From the NCBI GenBank assembly GCA_030038955.1, contig JASHQV010000212.1, positions 1 to 7,019 on the forward strand: DNA of 7,019 bases, read 5' to 3'. The notes beneath the pieces were generated by a model. It had not been told where the DNA came from and ran no database searches. It saw only the letters and a list, made by a program, of their open reading frames with translations. The translations under genes and the position numbers were made by a program. Shown piece after piece: positions 1 to 5,553 of the stretch. Source of the DNA: Solirubrobacteraceae bacterium (GTDB lineage: Bacteria > Actinomycetota > Thermoleophilia > Solirubrobacterales > Solirubrobacteraceae). Within the stretch, counting starts at the first letter, position 1, and every line of letters starts with the position of its first letter.

Positions 1-390
1 GGGGAGCACACCGTCGTCGGGCGCGCCGCGTGCATCGACTTCGACGCTCGCGTCGGTGACCGCGTGTCGATCCAGACCGGCGTCTATGTCACCGGCGGCG
101 CGGTCGTCGAGGACGACGTGTTCATCGGCCCGGGAGCGCTGATGACCAACGACAACGCGATGGGTCGCCATCCACGAGGCGAGGCGCTGAGCGCGCCGGT
201 GCTCCGCCGCGCCTGCCGGGTGGGCGGCGGCGTCGTGATCGTGCCGGGCGTGGAGATCGGTGAGGAGGCGTTCGTTGGCGCCGGCGCCGTCGTCGCTCGC
301 GACGTGGCGCCGCGAGCGTTCGTGCTCGGCGTGCCCGCGCGGACCATCCGGCAGGTGCGCGACGACGAGCTGCTCGAGCGCTGGCGGTAG
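1..390 (+). CDS. Hexapeptide-repeat (left-handed beta-helix) acyltransferase, 5' end missing
   Basis: The reading frame is open from the first base of the window to a TAG stop, giving the last 129 residues of a protein whose start lies outside. The fragment is built of six-residue turns such as VGDRVS, VEDDVF, IGPGAL, IGEEAF and VGAGAV, which mark a left-handed beta-helix. It ends in the family's usual GVPAR-TIR cap plus a short charged tail. The TNDNAMGRH stretch sits where sugar N-acetyltransferases of the WbpD/WlbB/WbbJ type have a conserved TND loop. Such enzymes are trimeric and transfer acetyl groups from acetyl-CoA, often to amino-sugar nucleotides used for surface glycans. The family is clear; the exact substrate cannot be read from this fragment. 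It is the only plus-strand gene and converges on purA with a 66-nt gap. Confidence 0.85.
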   Translation, partial: GEHTVVGRAACIDFDARVGDRVSIQTGVYVTGGAVVEDDVFIGPGALMTNDNAMGRHPRGEALSAPVLRRACRVGGGVVIVPGVEIGEEAFVGAGAVVARDVAPRAFVLGVPARTIRQVRDDELLERWR

Positions 391-396
391 GCCCAC

Positions 397-416
397 AGCC
401 GCCCCGCTGGGCGGCT
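397..416. terminator. Stem-loop between convergent genes, probable bidirectional terminator
   Basis: A perfect 8-bp stem AGCCGCCC / GGGCGGCT closes a CGCT tetraloop. It begins 7 nt after the acyltransferase stop and about 40 nt past the purA stop, so it could serve both genes. There is no real T-run on either side, which is common in GC-rich actinobacteria, so termination strength is uncertain. Confidence 0.6.
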
Positions 417-456
417 TCGATCATCACGCCTCGCCTGGGTCGGCTCTGGGGACCGC

Positions 457-1803
457 TCAGCGATCGTTCGGCTCAGCCGCGAGCGCGGGTGCGGCCACGG
501 CCCCGGAGCCGTACATGTCGGCCGACGCCTTCGTCCAGATCACTTCGTCGCGTCCGGGGCCAAGCCCGATCAGCGCGATCGGCACCTTGATGAAGTCCGC
601 GATGAACTGCAGGTAGTTGCGTGCGGCCTCCGGCAGCTCGTGCTCGCTGCGACAGTCGCGCAGGCTCTCGGACCAGCCCGGCATCTCCTCGTACTCGGCG
701 ACGGCATGGTGCAGCACCGTCTGGTGGTAGGGGAAGTGGTCGAACTCGGCTCCCTCGGCGCCGCGGTAGTGCGTGCACACGCACAGCTTCTCCTGCCCCG
801 AGAGGACATCCAGCTTGGTGACGGCGAGCGCGGTCAGCGAGTTGATCCGGGCCGCGTAGCGCAACGCCACGAGGTCCAGCCAGCCCACCCGGCGAGAGCG
901 GCCCGTGACGGTCCCGAACTCGCCGCCCCGCTGGCGCAGCTCGTCGGCCAGCGAGCCGTCCAGCTCGGTCGGGAACGGTCCCGCTCCGACACGCGTGGTG
1001 TAGCCCTTGGTCACGCCCCACACCTCGTCGATGTCCTTGGGTCCGACACCGGCGCCGATGCAGGCGGCGCCGGCCACCGGGTTGGAGGAGGTGACGAACG
1101 GATACGTACCGTGGTCGATATCGAGCAGCGCGCCCTGGGCGCCTTCGAACACGACCAGGTCGCCCGCGTCGAGGCGCTCCTGCACGAGCCGGCTGGTGTC
1201 GGCGATGTACATCTGCATCCGGCGCCCGTAGGTCAGGTACTCGTCGGTCATTGCCTGCAGGTCCAGCCGCTGGTCCTTCGCAAACTCCCGCAGCGACAGG
1301 CGCTTGGGCTCGAGCGCCGCGACGATCTTCTTCTTCAGGATCTTCTCGTCCAGCAGGTCCTGGACGCGGATTCCGAGCCGGGCGGCCTTGTCCGCGTAGC
1401 AGGGGCCGATGCCGCGCCGGGTGGTGCCGATCTGCAGCCGGCCGAGCTTGATCTCGCCGGCGTGGTCGAGCAGCAGGTGATAGGGCATGATCAGGTGGGC
1501 GTTGGCCGAGATCCGCAGCCCGCTGGTGTCGACGCCGCGCCGCCGCAGCTCGTCGAGCTCGTCGGTCAGGACCTTGGGATCGAGCACCACCCCGTTGCCG
1601 ATCACGCACAGCTTGCCCGGGTGCAGGATGCCCGATGGCATCAGGTGCAGCTTCCAGGTCTCGCCGTTGCCGACGATCGTGTGGCCGGCGTTGCTGCCGC
1701 CCTGGAAGCGGACGACCGCGTCGCCGCGCTCGGCCAGCAGGTCGGTGATCTTTCCCTTGCCCTCATCGCCCCACTGGGCGCCTACGACAACGATTCCAGG
1801 CAT
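457..1803 (-). CDS. purA: Adenylosuccinate synthetase PurA
   Basis: PurA joins IMP and aspartate using GTP to make adenylosuccinate, the first committed step to AMP, in the cytoplasm. The 448-residue protein begins MPGIVVVGAQWGDEGKGK. The QWGDEGKG signature holds Asp13, and GGSNAGHT holds His41, the two catalytic residues at E. coli numbering. The second family signature appears as GIGPCYADKAAR. FEGAQGALLDIDHGTYPFVT, TGRSRRVGWLD and TKLDVL (guanine-base recognition) follow in the usual order. I chose the ATG at 1803 because it places Asp13 and His41 correctly; an upstream in-frame TTG would add 12 unlikely residues. The C terminus runs about 25 Ala/Glu-rich residues beyond the usual GPGRD-VIW end. 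No clear Shine-Dalgarno precedes the start. The gene follows the DnaC-like ATPase by 176 nt. Confidence 0.97.
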   Translation of the reverse strand: MPGIVVVGAQWGDEGKGKITDLLAERGDAVVRFQGGSNAGHTIVGNGETWKLHLMPSGILHPGKLCVIGNGVVLDPKVLTDELDELRRRGVDTSGLRISANAHLIMPYHLLLDHAGEIKLGRLQIGTTRRGIGPCYADKAARLGIRVQDLLDEKILKKKIVAALEPKRLSLREFAKDQRLDLQAMTDEYLTYGRRMQMYIADTSRLVQERLDAGDLVVFEGAQGALLDIDHGTYPFVTSSNPVAGAACIGAGVGPKDIDEVWGVTKGYTTRVGAGPFPTELDGSLADELRQRGGEFGTVTGRSRRVGWLDLVALRYAARINSLTALAVTKLDVLSGQEKLCVCTHYRGAEGAEFDHFPYHQTVLHHAVAEYEEMPGWSESLRDCRSEHELPEAARNYLQFIADFIKVPIALIGLGPGRDEVIWTKASADMYGSGAVAAPALAAEPNDR

Positions 1804-1812
1804 GACCAGCTG

Positions 1813-1839
1813 AGTGTAGGGGCAGCGCAGGCGCGCCAA
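1813..1839 (-). promoter_or_regulatory. Candidate purA promoter, near-leaderless
   Basis: On the minus strand a TACACT hexamer (1818-1813) lies 9 nt before the purA ATG, with TTGGCG (1839-1834) 15 nt further upstream. A start site 6-7 nt after the -10 would leave a leader of only 1-4 nt, matching the absence of a Shine-Dalgarno. The 15-nt spacer is shorter than the usual 16-18, so the -35 call is weak. Confidence 0.35.
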
Positions 1840-1881
1840 GCGCGGGACGGCTCGGCGCTGCCAGGGTGCCCGGCGGGGACG

Positions 1882-1994
1882 GCTCAGGCGGTGCGCAGCC
1901 CCACCGGGTCGGCGCTCAAGCGGTGCGCAGCCCCACCGGGTTAGCGCTCAGGCGGTGCGCAGCCCCACCGCGTTGACGCTCAGGCGGTGCGCAG
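1882..1994 (-). repeat. 32-bp tandem repeat, 3.5 copies, made of copies of a gene's 3' end
   Basis: Units start at 1882, 1914, 1946 and 1978 with an exact 32-nt period; the first three differ from their neighbours by 3-4 bases. The fourth matches for its first 17 nt (to 1994) and then runs into the coding sequence of the DnaC-like ATPase. Read on the minus strand, every unit contains CTGCGCACCGC followed by a stop-bearing TTGAGC or CTGAGC, the same codons (LRTA, stop) that end the ATPase gene. Each unit also contains a 5-bp inverted repeat CGGTG / CACCG. It occupies most of the ATPase-purA gap. Confidence 0.9.
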
Positions 1995-2660
1995 GTCCAG
2001 CCGGTGGTCGTCGCCTAGCAGCGGCAGCTCTTCGCACATCTCGGTCAGACGCGACACGGTGCGCTCGGTGACCTGCTCGCACAGCAGGTCGCGATCGAGG
2101 ATGTTGGTGGTGATCACCATCGAGCGCCGCTCCTCGTAGCGGGCATTGACGATCGAGTAGAGCTCCTCGAGCACCCACGGCGTCGACTGCTCGGCGCCGA
2201 TGTCGTCGATGTGCAGCAGGTCGACCGCGGTCAGCTGCTCGAACAGGTCGACGTGCGAGCCGGTGTCGAACGTCTTGCGGATCCGGCGCAGCAGATCGGG
2301 CAGCGTGTACCGCGCCGCCGTCCGCCCGGCGCTCAGCGCGGCCTTCGTGACCAGCATCGCGAGCGTCGTCTTGCCGGTGCCGTTGGGGCCCATGAACCAC
2401 AGTCCGCGGCCCTCGTCGAGCTTGTCCTCGATCGCCTCGACGAACCGCCGCGTGGCGAGCACGACGCGCGGGTCCATCTCGGTGACCGGGAACCGGTCGA
2501 ACGCCACGTCCCGGTACAGCGGCGGAATCACGGCGGACAGGCTGTGCGCGTTTGCCCGCGCCACGATCTGGGGACGGCAGCGGCAGCCGTACGCCGTGTT
2601 GGTGTCCTCGTCGTACAGCCAGCCCGAGCCGTCGCACTGGTGAAACGGGCACGCGCTCAT
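1980..2660 (-). CDS. DnaC/DnaI/IstB-type AAA+ ATPase, probable helicase loader
   Basis: This 226-residue protein has an N-terminal cysteine cluster (C4, C9, C26, C28, with H7) typical of zinc-binding DnaC-like proteins. An AAA+ core follows: Walker A GPNGTGKTT (91-99), Walker B LLHIDDIGAE (148-157), sensor-1 TTN (184-186) and a late arginine motif ERTVSRL (199-205). DnaC and DnaI load DnaB-type helicases on DNA; IstB proteins of transposons share the same core. No transposase or inverted repeats are nearby and the gene lies directly downstream of dnaB, so a helicase-loading role is the best inference. The ATG at 2660 is chosen because GGAG lies 9 nt upstream and it puts the cysteine cluster at the N terminus; a GTG at 2747 would only add repeat-encoded residues. 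Its last codons are part of the 32-bp repeat. Confidence 0.88.
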   Translation of the reverse strand: MSACPFHQCDGSGWLYDEDTNTAYGCRCRPQIVARANAHSLSAVIPPLYRDVAFDRFPVTEMDPRVVLATRRFVEAIEDKLDEGRGLWFMGPNGTGKTTLAMLVTKAALSAGRTAARYTLPDLLRRIRKTFDTGSHVDLFEQLTAVDLLHIDDIGAEQSTPWVLEELYSIVNARYEERRSMVITTNILDRDLLCEQVTERTVSRLTEMCEELPLLGDDHRLDLRTA

Positions 2661-2794
2661 CGGCGCCAGCTCCGCCTCTCGGCGAGCATGCAGCAGCCGC
2701 ACGTCTGGCGCCGCGTTCGCGTCTCGGCTCGCGCGCAGCCGCCGCACGCCTGGCGCCGCGTTCGCGTCCCGGCTCGTGCGCAGCCGCCGCTCAT
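2657..2794 (-). CDS. Possible 45-residue Cys/Arg-rich small ORF bridging dnaB and the ATPase
   Basis: An ATG at 2794 overlaps the dnaB stop as ATGA, and the frame ends in a TGA that overlaps the ATPase start, again as ATGA. A GGAG inside the last dnaB codons lies 8 nt before this ATG. The 45 residues include 7 cysteines and three related 15-residue blocks (CARAGTRTRRQ, CARAETRTRRQ, then a diverged one), because the frame spans the 45-bp repeat. The overlaps are what a translationally coupled gene would show, but the repeat and high GC could produce this by chance. I do not recognise the peptide. Confidence 0.22.
   Translation of the reverse strand: MSGGCARAGTRTRRQACGGCARAETRTRRQTCGCCMLAERRSWRR
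2662..2790 (-). repeat. 45-bp tandem repeat filling the dnaB-ATPase gap
   Basis: Two copies with a 45-nt period (2691-2735 and 2736-2780) share the core TGGCGCCGCGTTCGCGTC and differ at only a few bases. A 10-nt start of a third copy reaches the dnaB stop (2781-2790). A diverged partial copy (2662-2690) carries the ATPase Shine-Dalgarno. The period is a multiple of three, so overlapping frames stay open through it. Confidence 0.85.
2670..2677 (-). promoter_or_regulatory. Shine-Dalgarno of the DnaC-like ATPase
   Basis: AGGCGGAG on the minus strand, with GGAG 9 nt before the ATG at 2660. It decides the start in favour of that ATG and is located inside the diverged copy of the 45-bp repeat. Confidence 0.65.
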
Positions 2795-4158
2795 CCCGCG
2801 AACTCCGCGCCCGCGTAGTTCATGAACTTGGGGAACTCGTTGCGGAACGTGAGCACGATCGTCCCGGTCGGGCCGTTGCGATGCTTGGCGATGATGATGT
2901 CCGCCTCGCCGGGCCGCGACGACTGCTGGTTGTAGTACTCCTCGCGGTAGATGAACATCACCAGGTCGGAGTCCTGCTCGATCTGACCCGACTCCCTCAG
3001 GTCCGAGAGGATCGGCTTCTTGTCGCCCACCGCCCGCTGCTCGACATTGCGGCTCAGCTGCGACAGTGCGACCACCGGCACGCCCAACTCGCGCGCCAGC
3101 CCCTTGAGACCACGGCTGATCTGGGCGACCTGCTCCACGCGGCTCTCGATTCGACCCTCGTGGCGCATCAGCTGCAGGTAGTCGATGATGATCAGCTTGA
3201 GGCCGCCCTTGTCGAGCAGCTGGTGGTGCAGGCGCCGCGACTTGGCCCGCACCTCGAGCAGTCCGGTGTCGCTGGAGTCGTCGATGAACAGCGGTGCGTT
3301 GCCGAGCCGTCCGCAGGCCTCCAGGATCTTCTGCCAGCGTGACTCGGCGACCTTGCCGCGGCGCAGCTCCTCGCCCTTGACGCGAGCCTGCGAGGCGACG
3401 AACCGCTGGGCCAGCTCCGATTCGGACATCTCCAGCGAGAACAGCGCCACCGGGTAGCCGGCGAGCGCGGCGTTCTCGGCGATGTTGGCGACCAGTGCGG
3501 ACTTGCCCATCGACGGACGTGCCGCCAGCACCACCAGGTTGCCCGCCTGAAAGCCACCGGTCAGGTTGTCCAGGTCCCGGAAGCCGGACGGCGTGCCGGT
3601 CAGCGAGGTCTTCTCGACCGAGCGCATGTGCAGGCGATCGGTCTCCTCGTGGAGGATCTGCTCGATCGGACGGATCGTGCGCTGGCGGTCGTCGTGCGCG
3701 ACCTCCAGCATCGCTCGCTCGGCCTGCTCCAGCAGCTCCCTCGGCGGTGCCTGGCGATTGTTCACGCCGGCCTGGATCTCGTAGGTGGCGGTGAGCAGCG
3801 CCCGCATCTGCGCCTGCTCGCGGACGATCCGCCCGTACTCGGCGGCGTGGCCGGTCGCCGGCACCCAGGCGGCCAGCTCCTCGATCGCCTCGGCGCCACC
3901 GATCTCCTCCAGCCGATGGTGCTGCTGGAGTCGCTCGGCGACCGTCAGGTGGTCGATCTTCCGATCCGCGTTGTAGAGCTCGAGCATCGCTGCGAAGATC
4001 GCTGCATGCTGCGGGCGGTAGAAGTGCTCGGGGCGCAGCTGCTCGTCGATCAGCAGCGCGTGCAGGTGGCGCTCGTGCAGCAGCACGGCGCCGAGCACCG
4101 ACTTCTCGGCGTCGATGTTCTGCGGGGGGACGTTTACGGCGGCTGCGGTGGCGCTCAT
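2791..4158 (-). CDS. dnaB: Replicative DNA helicase DnaB
   Basis: DnaB is the hexameric 5'-3' helicase that unwinds DNA at the fork and contacts primase. The 455-residue protein has the N-terminal DnaB domain (about 12-113, starting PPQNIDAEKSVLGAVL), a linker, and a RecA-like motor domain from about 186. Walker A is ARPSMGKS (213-220), Walker B is LIIIDYLQL (322-330), ALSQLSR is at 364-370, and SDLRESGQIEQDSD is at 385-398. KHRNGPTG near 425-432 carries the likely arginine finger. No intein is present. The frame is open far upstream (to 4653), but that part is Pro/Gly/Arg-rich translation of a tandem repeat. Family conservation begins just after the ATG at 4158. No Shine-Dalgarno is seen there; a -10-like TATATT lies 11 nt upstream. 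The stop overlaps a possible small ORF. Confidence 0.97.
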   Translation of the reverse strand: MSATAAAVNVPPQNIDAEKSVLGAVLLHERHLHALLIDEQLRPEHFYRPQHAAIFAAMLELYNADRKIDHLTVAERLQQHHRLEEIGGAEAIEELAAWVPATGHAAEYGRIVREQAQMRALLTATYEIQAGVNNRQAPPRELLEQAERAMLEVAHDDRQRTIRPIEQILHEETDRLHMRSVEKTSLTGTPSGFRDLDNLTGGFQAGNLVVLAARPSMGKSALVANIAENAALAGYPVALFSLEMSESELAQRFVASQARVKGEELRRGKVAESRWQKILEACGRLGNAPLFIDDSSDTGLLEVRAKSRRLHHQLLDKGGLKLIIIDYLQLMRHEGRIESRVEQVAQISRGLKGLARELGVPVVALSQLSRNVEQRAVGDKKPILSDLRESGQIEQDSDLVMFIYREEYYNQQSSRPGEADIIIAKHRNGPTGTIVLTFRNEFPKFMNYAGAEFAG

Positions 4159-4169
4159 GGGGACAAACG

Positions 4170-4175
4170 AATATA
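4170..4175 (-). promoter_or_regulatory. Candidate dnaB -10 element, near-leaderless start
   Basis: TATATT on the minus strand ends 11 nt before the dnaB ATG, in a short AT-rich patch within GC-rich DNA. Transcription starting 6-7 nt after it would leave a leader of about 4-5 nt, consistent with the missing Shine-Dalgarno. No convincing -35 is visible; its position would fall within the loop of the 4187-4202 hairpin. Confidence 0.4.
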
Positions 4176-4186
4176 AGTGTGGGACA

Positions 4187-4331
4187 GGCGGACTTCTCCG
4201 CCCCAACCCGCTCTCAGCAAGAACTTCCGCGGCCGGGCGCGCCGGCATGCATACCGCCGACCCGGCGCGGCTGAGACCGGCCTCGCCGAGGACTCGCTTA
4301 AGGGGCTTATGGCCCGTTAACTGGGTCCTCG
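4187..4331. promoter_or_regulatory. Three consecutive long inverted repeats upstream of dnaB
   Basis: Hairpin A (4287-4331) pairs 20 positions in one register without bulges. Its arms CGAGGAC / GTCCTCG and TTAAGGGGC / GCCCGTTAA flank a 5-nt loop; 16 pairs are Watson-Crick, two are G-T and two are mismatched. Hairpin B (4208-4280) has a base of CCG-x-TCTCAGC / GCTGAGA-x-CGG, an 8-nt bulge AAGAACTT, and an imperfect GC-rich upper stem ending at ATGCAT (4247-4252). Hairpin C (4187-4202) is a perfect 6-bp stem GGCGGA / TCCGCC with a CTTC loop. It may be a structured leader, an RNA on either strand, or a set of protein-binding dyads. I recognise no known RNA family. Confidence 0.4.
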
Positions 4332-4353
4332 ACCGAAGGGTGCACCCCGTCAT

Positions 4354-4640
4354 CGCTGCCGGCCGGCCTGGGGGGTTCACCGGCGTGGGGGAGCCCGTCG
4401 CGGCTGCCGACCGGGCGGGGGTCTTGCCGCGGCCGCCGGCCAGCGTGGAGGGCTCCCCGCCGTGAAGGTCCCGTCGCGGCGGCCGGCCGGCGTGCGAGGT
4501 TCGCCGGGGTGGGCAGGTCCTGCCGCGGCTGCCCGCCGGCGTGGAGGGCTCCCCGCCGTGGGGGGTTCCGTCGCGGTCGCTCGCCGGCGTGAGGGGGTTC
4601 CCCGCCGTGGAGGGTCCTTGCCGCGGCCGCCAGCCGGCAG
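4354..4640. repeat. Degenerate ~48-bp GC-rich tandem repeat between rplI and dnaB
   Basis: CGCGG followed by a GCCGGC-type stretch recurs at 4399, 4428, 4475, 4524, 4572 and 4622, mostly 47-50 nt apart (one short step of 29). Between anchors lie alternating GGCGTGGAGGGCTCCCC and GCCGTGGGGGGTTCC-like blocks, suggesting an internal half-period near 24 nt. In the dnaB frame it gives recurring HGGEPST-AG peptides, which is why that frame stays open. No gene is supported in 4332-4706; besides the repeat, that stretch holds only short palindromes such as GGGTGCACCC at 4338-4347. Confidence 0.75.
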
Positions 4641-4706
4641 GGACGCCGGTCACCGGCTGGAGCGTCGCCGGCTGACGGCACCAGAGTGGGCGACTGCTGC
4701 TGGACT

Positions 4707-5156
4707 CTACGCGGCGACGACGATCGTCTTGACCGTCGCCGTGACGTCGTCGGTCAGCTCCACCACGACCATGTACGTGCCGAGGTTCCGGATCGGGTCC
4801 TCCAGGTGGATCTTGCGGCGGTCGACGCGCAGGCCTCGGGCGTCGCGAATCGCGTCGGCGATCTCCTGGGTGGTGACCGAGCCGAACAGGCGTCCGTCGT
4901 CGCCGGCCTGCTGGGCGATCGTCAGCACCGTTCGGCTCAGCAGCGCGCCGTTCTCGCGGGCCTTCTCGACCGCTTCGCGCTCGGCCCGCTCCGCCGCCTC
5001 GTGGCGCCGGGCGGCCGCCTCGATCGAGCTCTTGGTGGCCACCTCGGCGAGCCTGCGCGGCAGCAGGTAGTTGCGCAGATAGCCCGCCGAGACCTCGACT
5101 ACGGTGCCCTTCTCGCCGAGCGTCTCGACGTCTTCCAGGAGGATCGCTTGGGGCAT
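4707..5156 (-). CDS. rplI: 50S ribosomal protein L9 (bL9)
   Basis: bL9 binds 23S rRNA near the base of the L1 stalk and helps reading-frame fidelity. The 149 residues equal the E. coli length. The N-terminal domain opens MPQAILLEDVETLGEKG and includes VSAGYLRNYLLPRRLA, the family signature. A charged Ala/Glu/Arg-rich helix (about 41-74) links it to the C-terminal domain, where GRLFGSVTTQEIADAI is conserved. The ATG at 5156 fits the family start exactly; AAGG lies 10 nt upstream as a modest ribosome site. It follows rpsR by 34 nt, the last tightly spaced gene of the cluster before a 548-nt repeat-filled gap to dnaB. Confidence 0.97.
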   Translation of the reverse strand: MPQAILLEDVETLGEKGTVVEVSAGYLRNYLLPRRLAEVATKSSIEAAARRHEAAERAEREAVEKARENGALLSRTVLTIAQQAGDDGRLFGSVTTQEIADAIRDARGLRVDRRKIHLEDPIRNLGTYMVVVELTDDVTATVKTIVVAA

Positions 5157-5190
5157 CGTTGTGCTGCCTTGGCTCCAGCCGCCGAACGCG

Positions 5191-5505
5191 CTAGCGCTTG
5201 CGCTCGGAGCGCGGACCGCGCTCACGGTGGTCGCCGCTGCTCTCTGCGACGTAAGGCAGCAGCGCCAGCTCACGGGCGCGCTTGATCGCGCGCGCCACCT
5301 GGCTCTGGTGTCGGCGGCAGGCGCCGGTGATCCGTCGCGAGCGGATCTTCCCCCGATCGGAGATGAACCGCCGCAGCGACGAGAGATCCTTGTAGTCGAC
5401 CTGATCGACCTTGTCGCGACAGTACGGGCAGGGCTTGCGGCGAGACGAGCTCGGCCCGCCCTTCCTCTCGCGCCGGCGAACCGGCCTTCTACGTTGCTTC
5501 GCCAC
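5191..5505 (-). CDS. rpsR: 30S ribosomal protein S18 (bS18), zinc-binding form
   Basis: bS18 pairs with S6 on the platform of the small subunit. This 104-residue version has a basic N-terminal extension (RRRPVRRRERK) followed by the conserved core YKDLSSLRRFISDRGKI and ARAIKRARELALLPYV. C26 and C29 (CPYC) with C63 and H66 (CRRH) form the expected zinc site of the cysteine-containing S18 paralogue. A Ser/Arg-rich tail follows. It starts with GTG at 5505, with AGGAG 7 nt upstream. The gap to ssb is 48 nt and to rplI 34 nt, consistent with one operon. Zinc dependence is family knowledge; an alternative zinc-free S18 elsewhere in the genome cannot be assessed here. Confidence 0.96.
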   Translation of the reverse strand: MAKQRRRPVRRRERKGGPSSSRRKPCPYCRDKVDQVDYKDLSSLRRFISDRGKIRSRRITGACRRHQSQVARAIKRARELALLPYVAESSGDHRERGPRSERKR

Positions 5506-5553
5506 CTGGCTTCTCCTGTGTTGACTTCAAGCTTGCGGTCGCCCGCTGACCGA

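Noticed and set aside
640..1944. Long plus-strand open frame (434 codons) opposite purA
   Set aside because: It is an antisense shadow produced by GC-rich codons; the composition is low-information and purA on the other strand has full family motifs. The same applies to 473-1609 on the minus strand in another frame.
1882..1994. CRISPR array
   Set aside because: The 32-bp units abut with no unique spacers, and there are no cas genes.
1980..2660. IS21-type istB transposition gene
   Set aside because: The AAA+ core fits, but there is no istA, no terminal inverted repeats and no target duplication, and the gene is between dnaB and purA.
4201..4350. TPP riboswitch, prompted by CTGAGA near 4271 and GGGGTGC on the minus strand near 4345
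   Set aside because: The conserved GAACCUGAUC and UCUGG-UAAU-CCAG elements and their order are missing on both strands, and no thiamine gene is nearby.
4159..4653. N-terminal extension of DnaB by 165 residues in the same open frame
   Set aside because: The extension is Pro/Gly/Arg-rich translation of the 48-bp repeat and of the inverted repeats. DnaB family similarity begins directly after the ATG at 4158, and a -10-like hexamer lies just before it.
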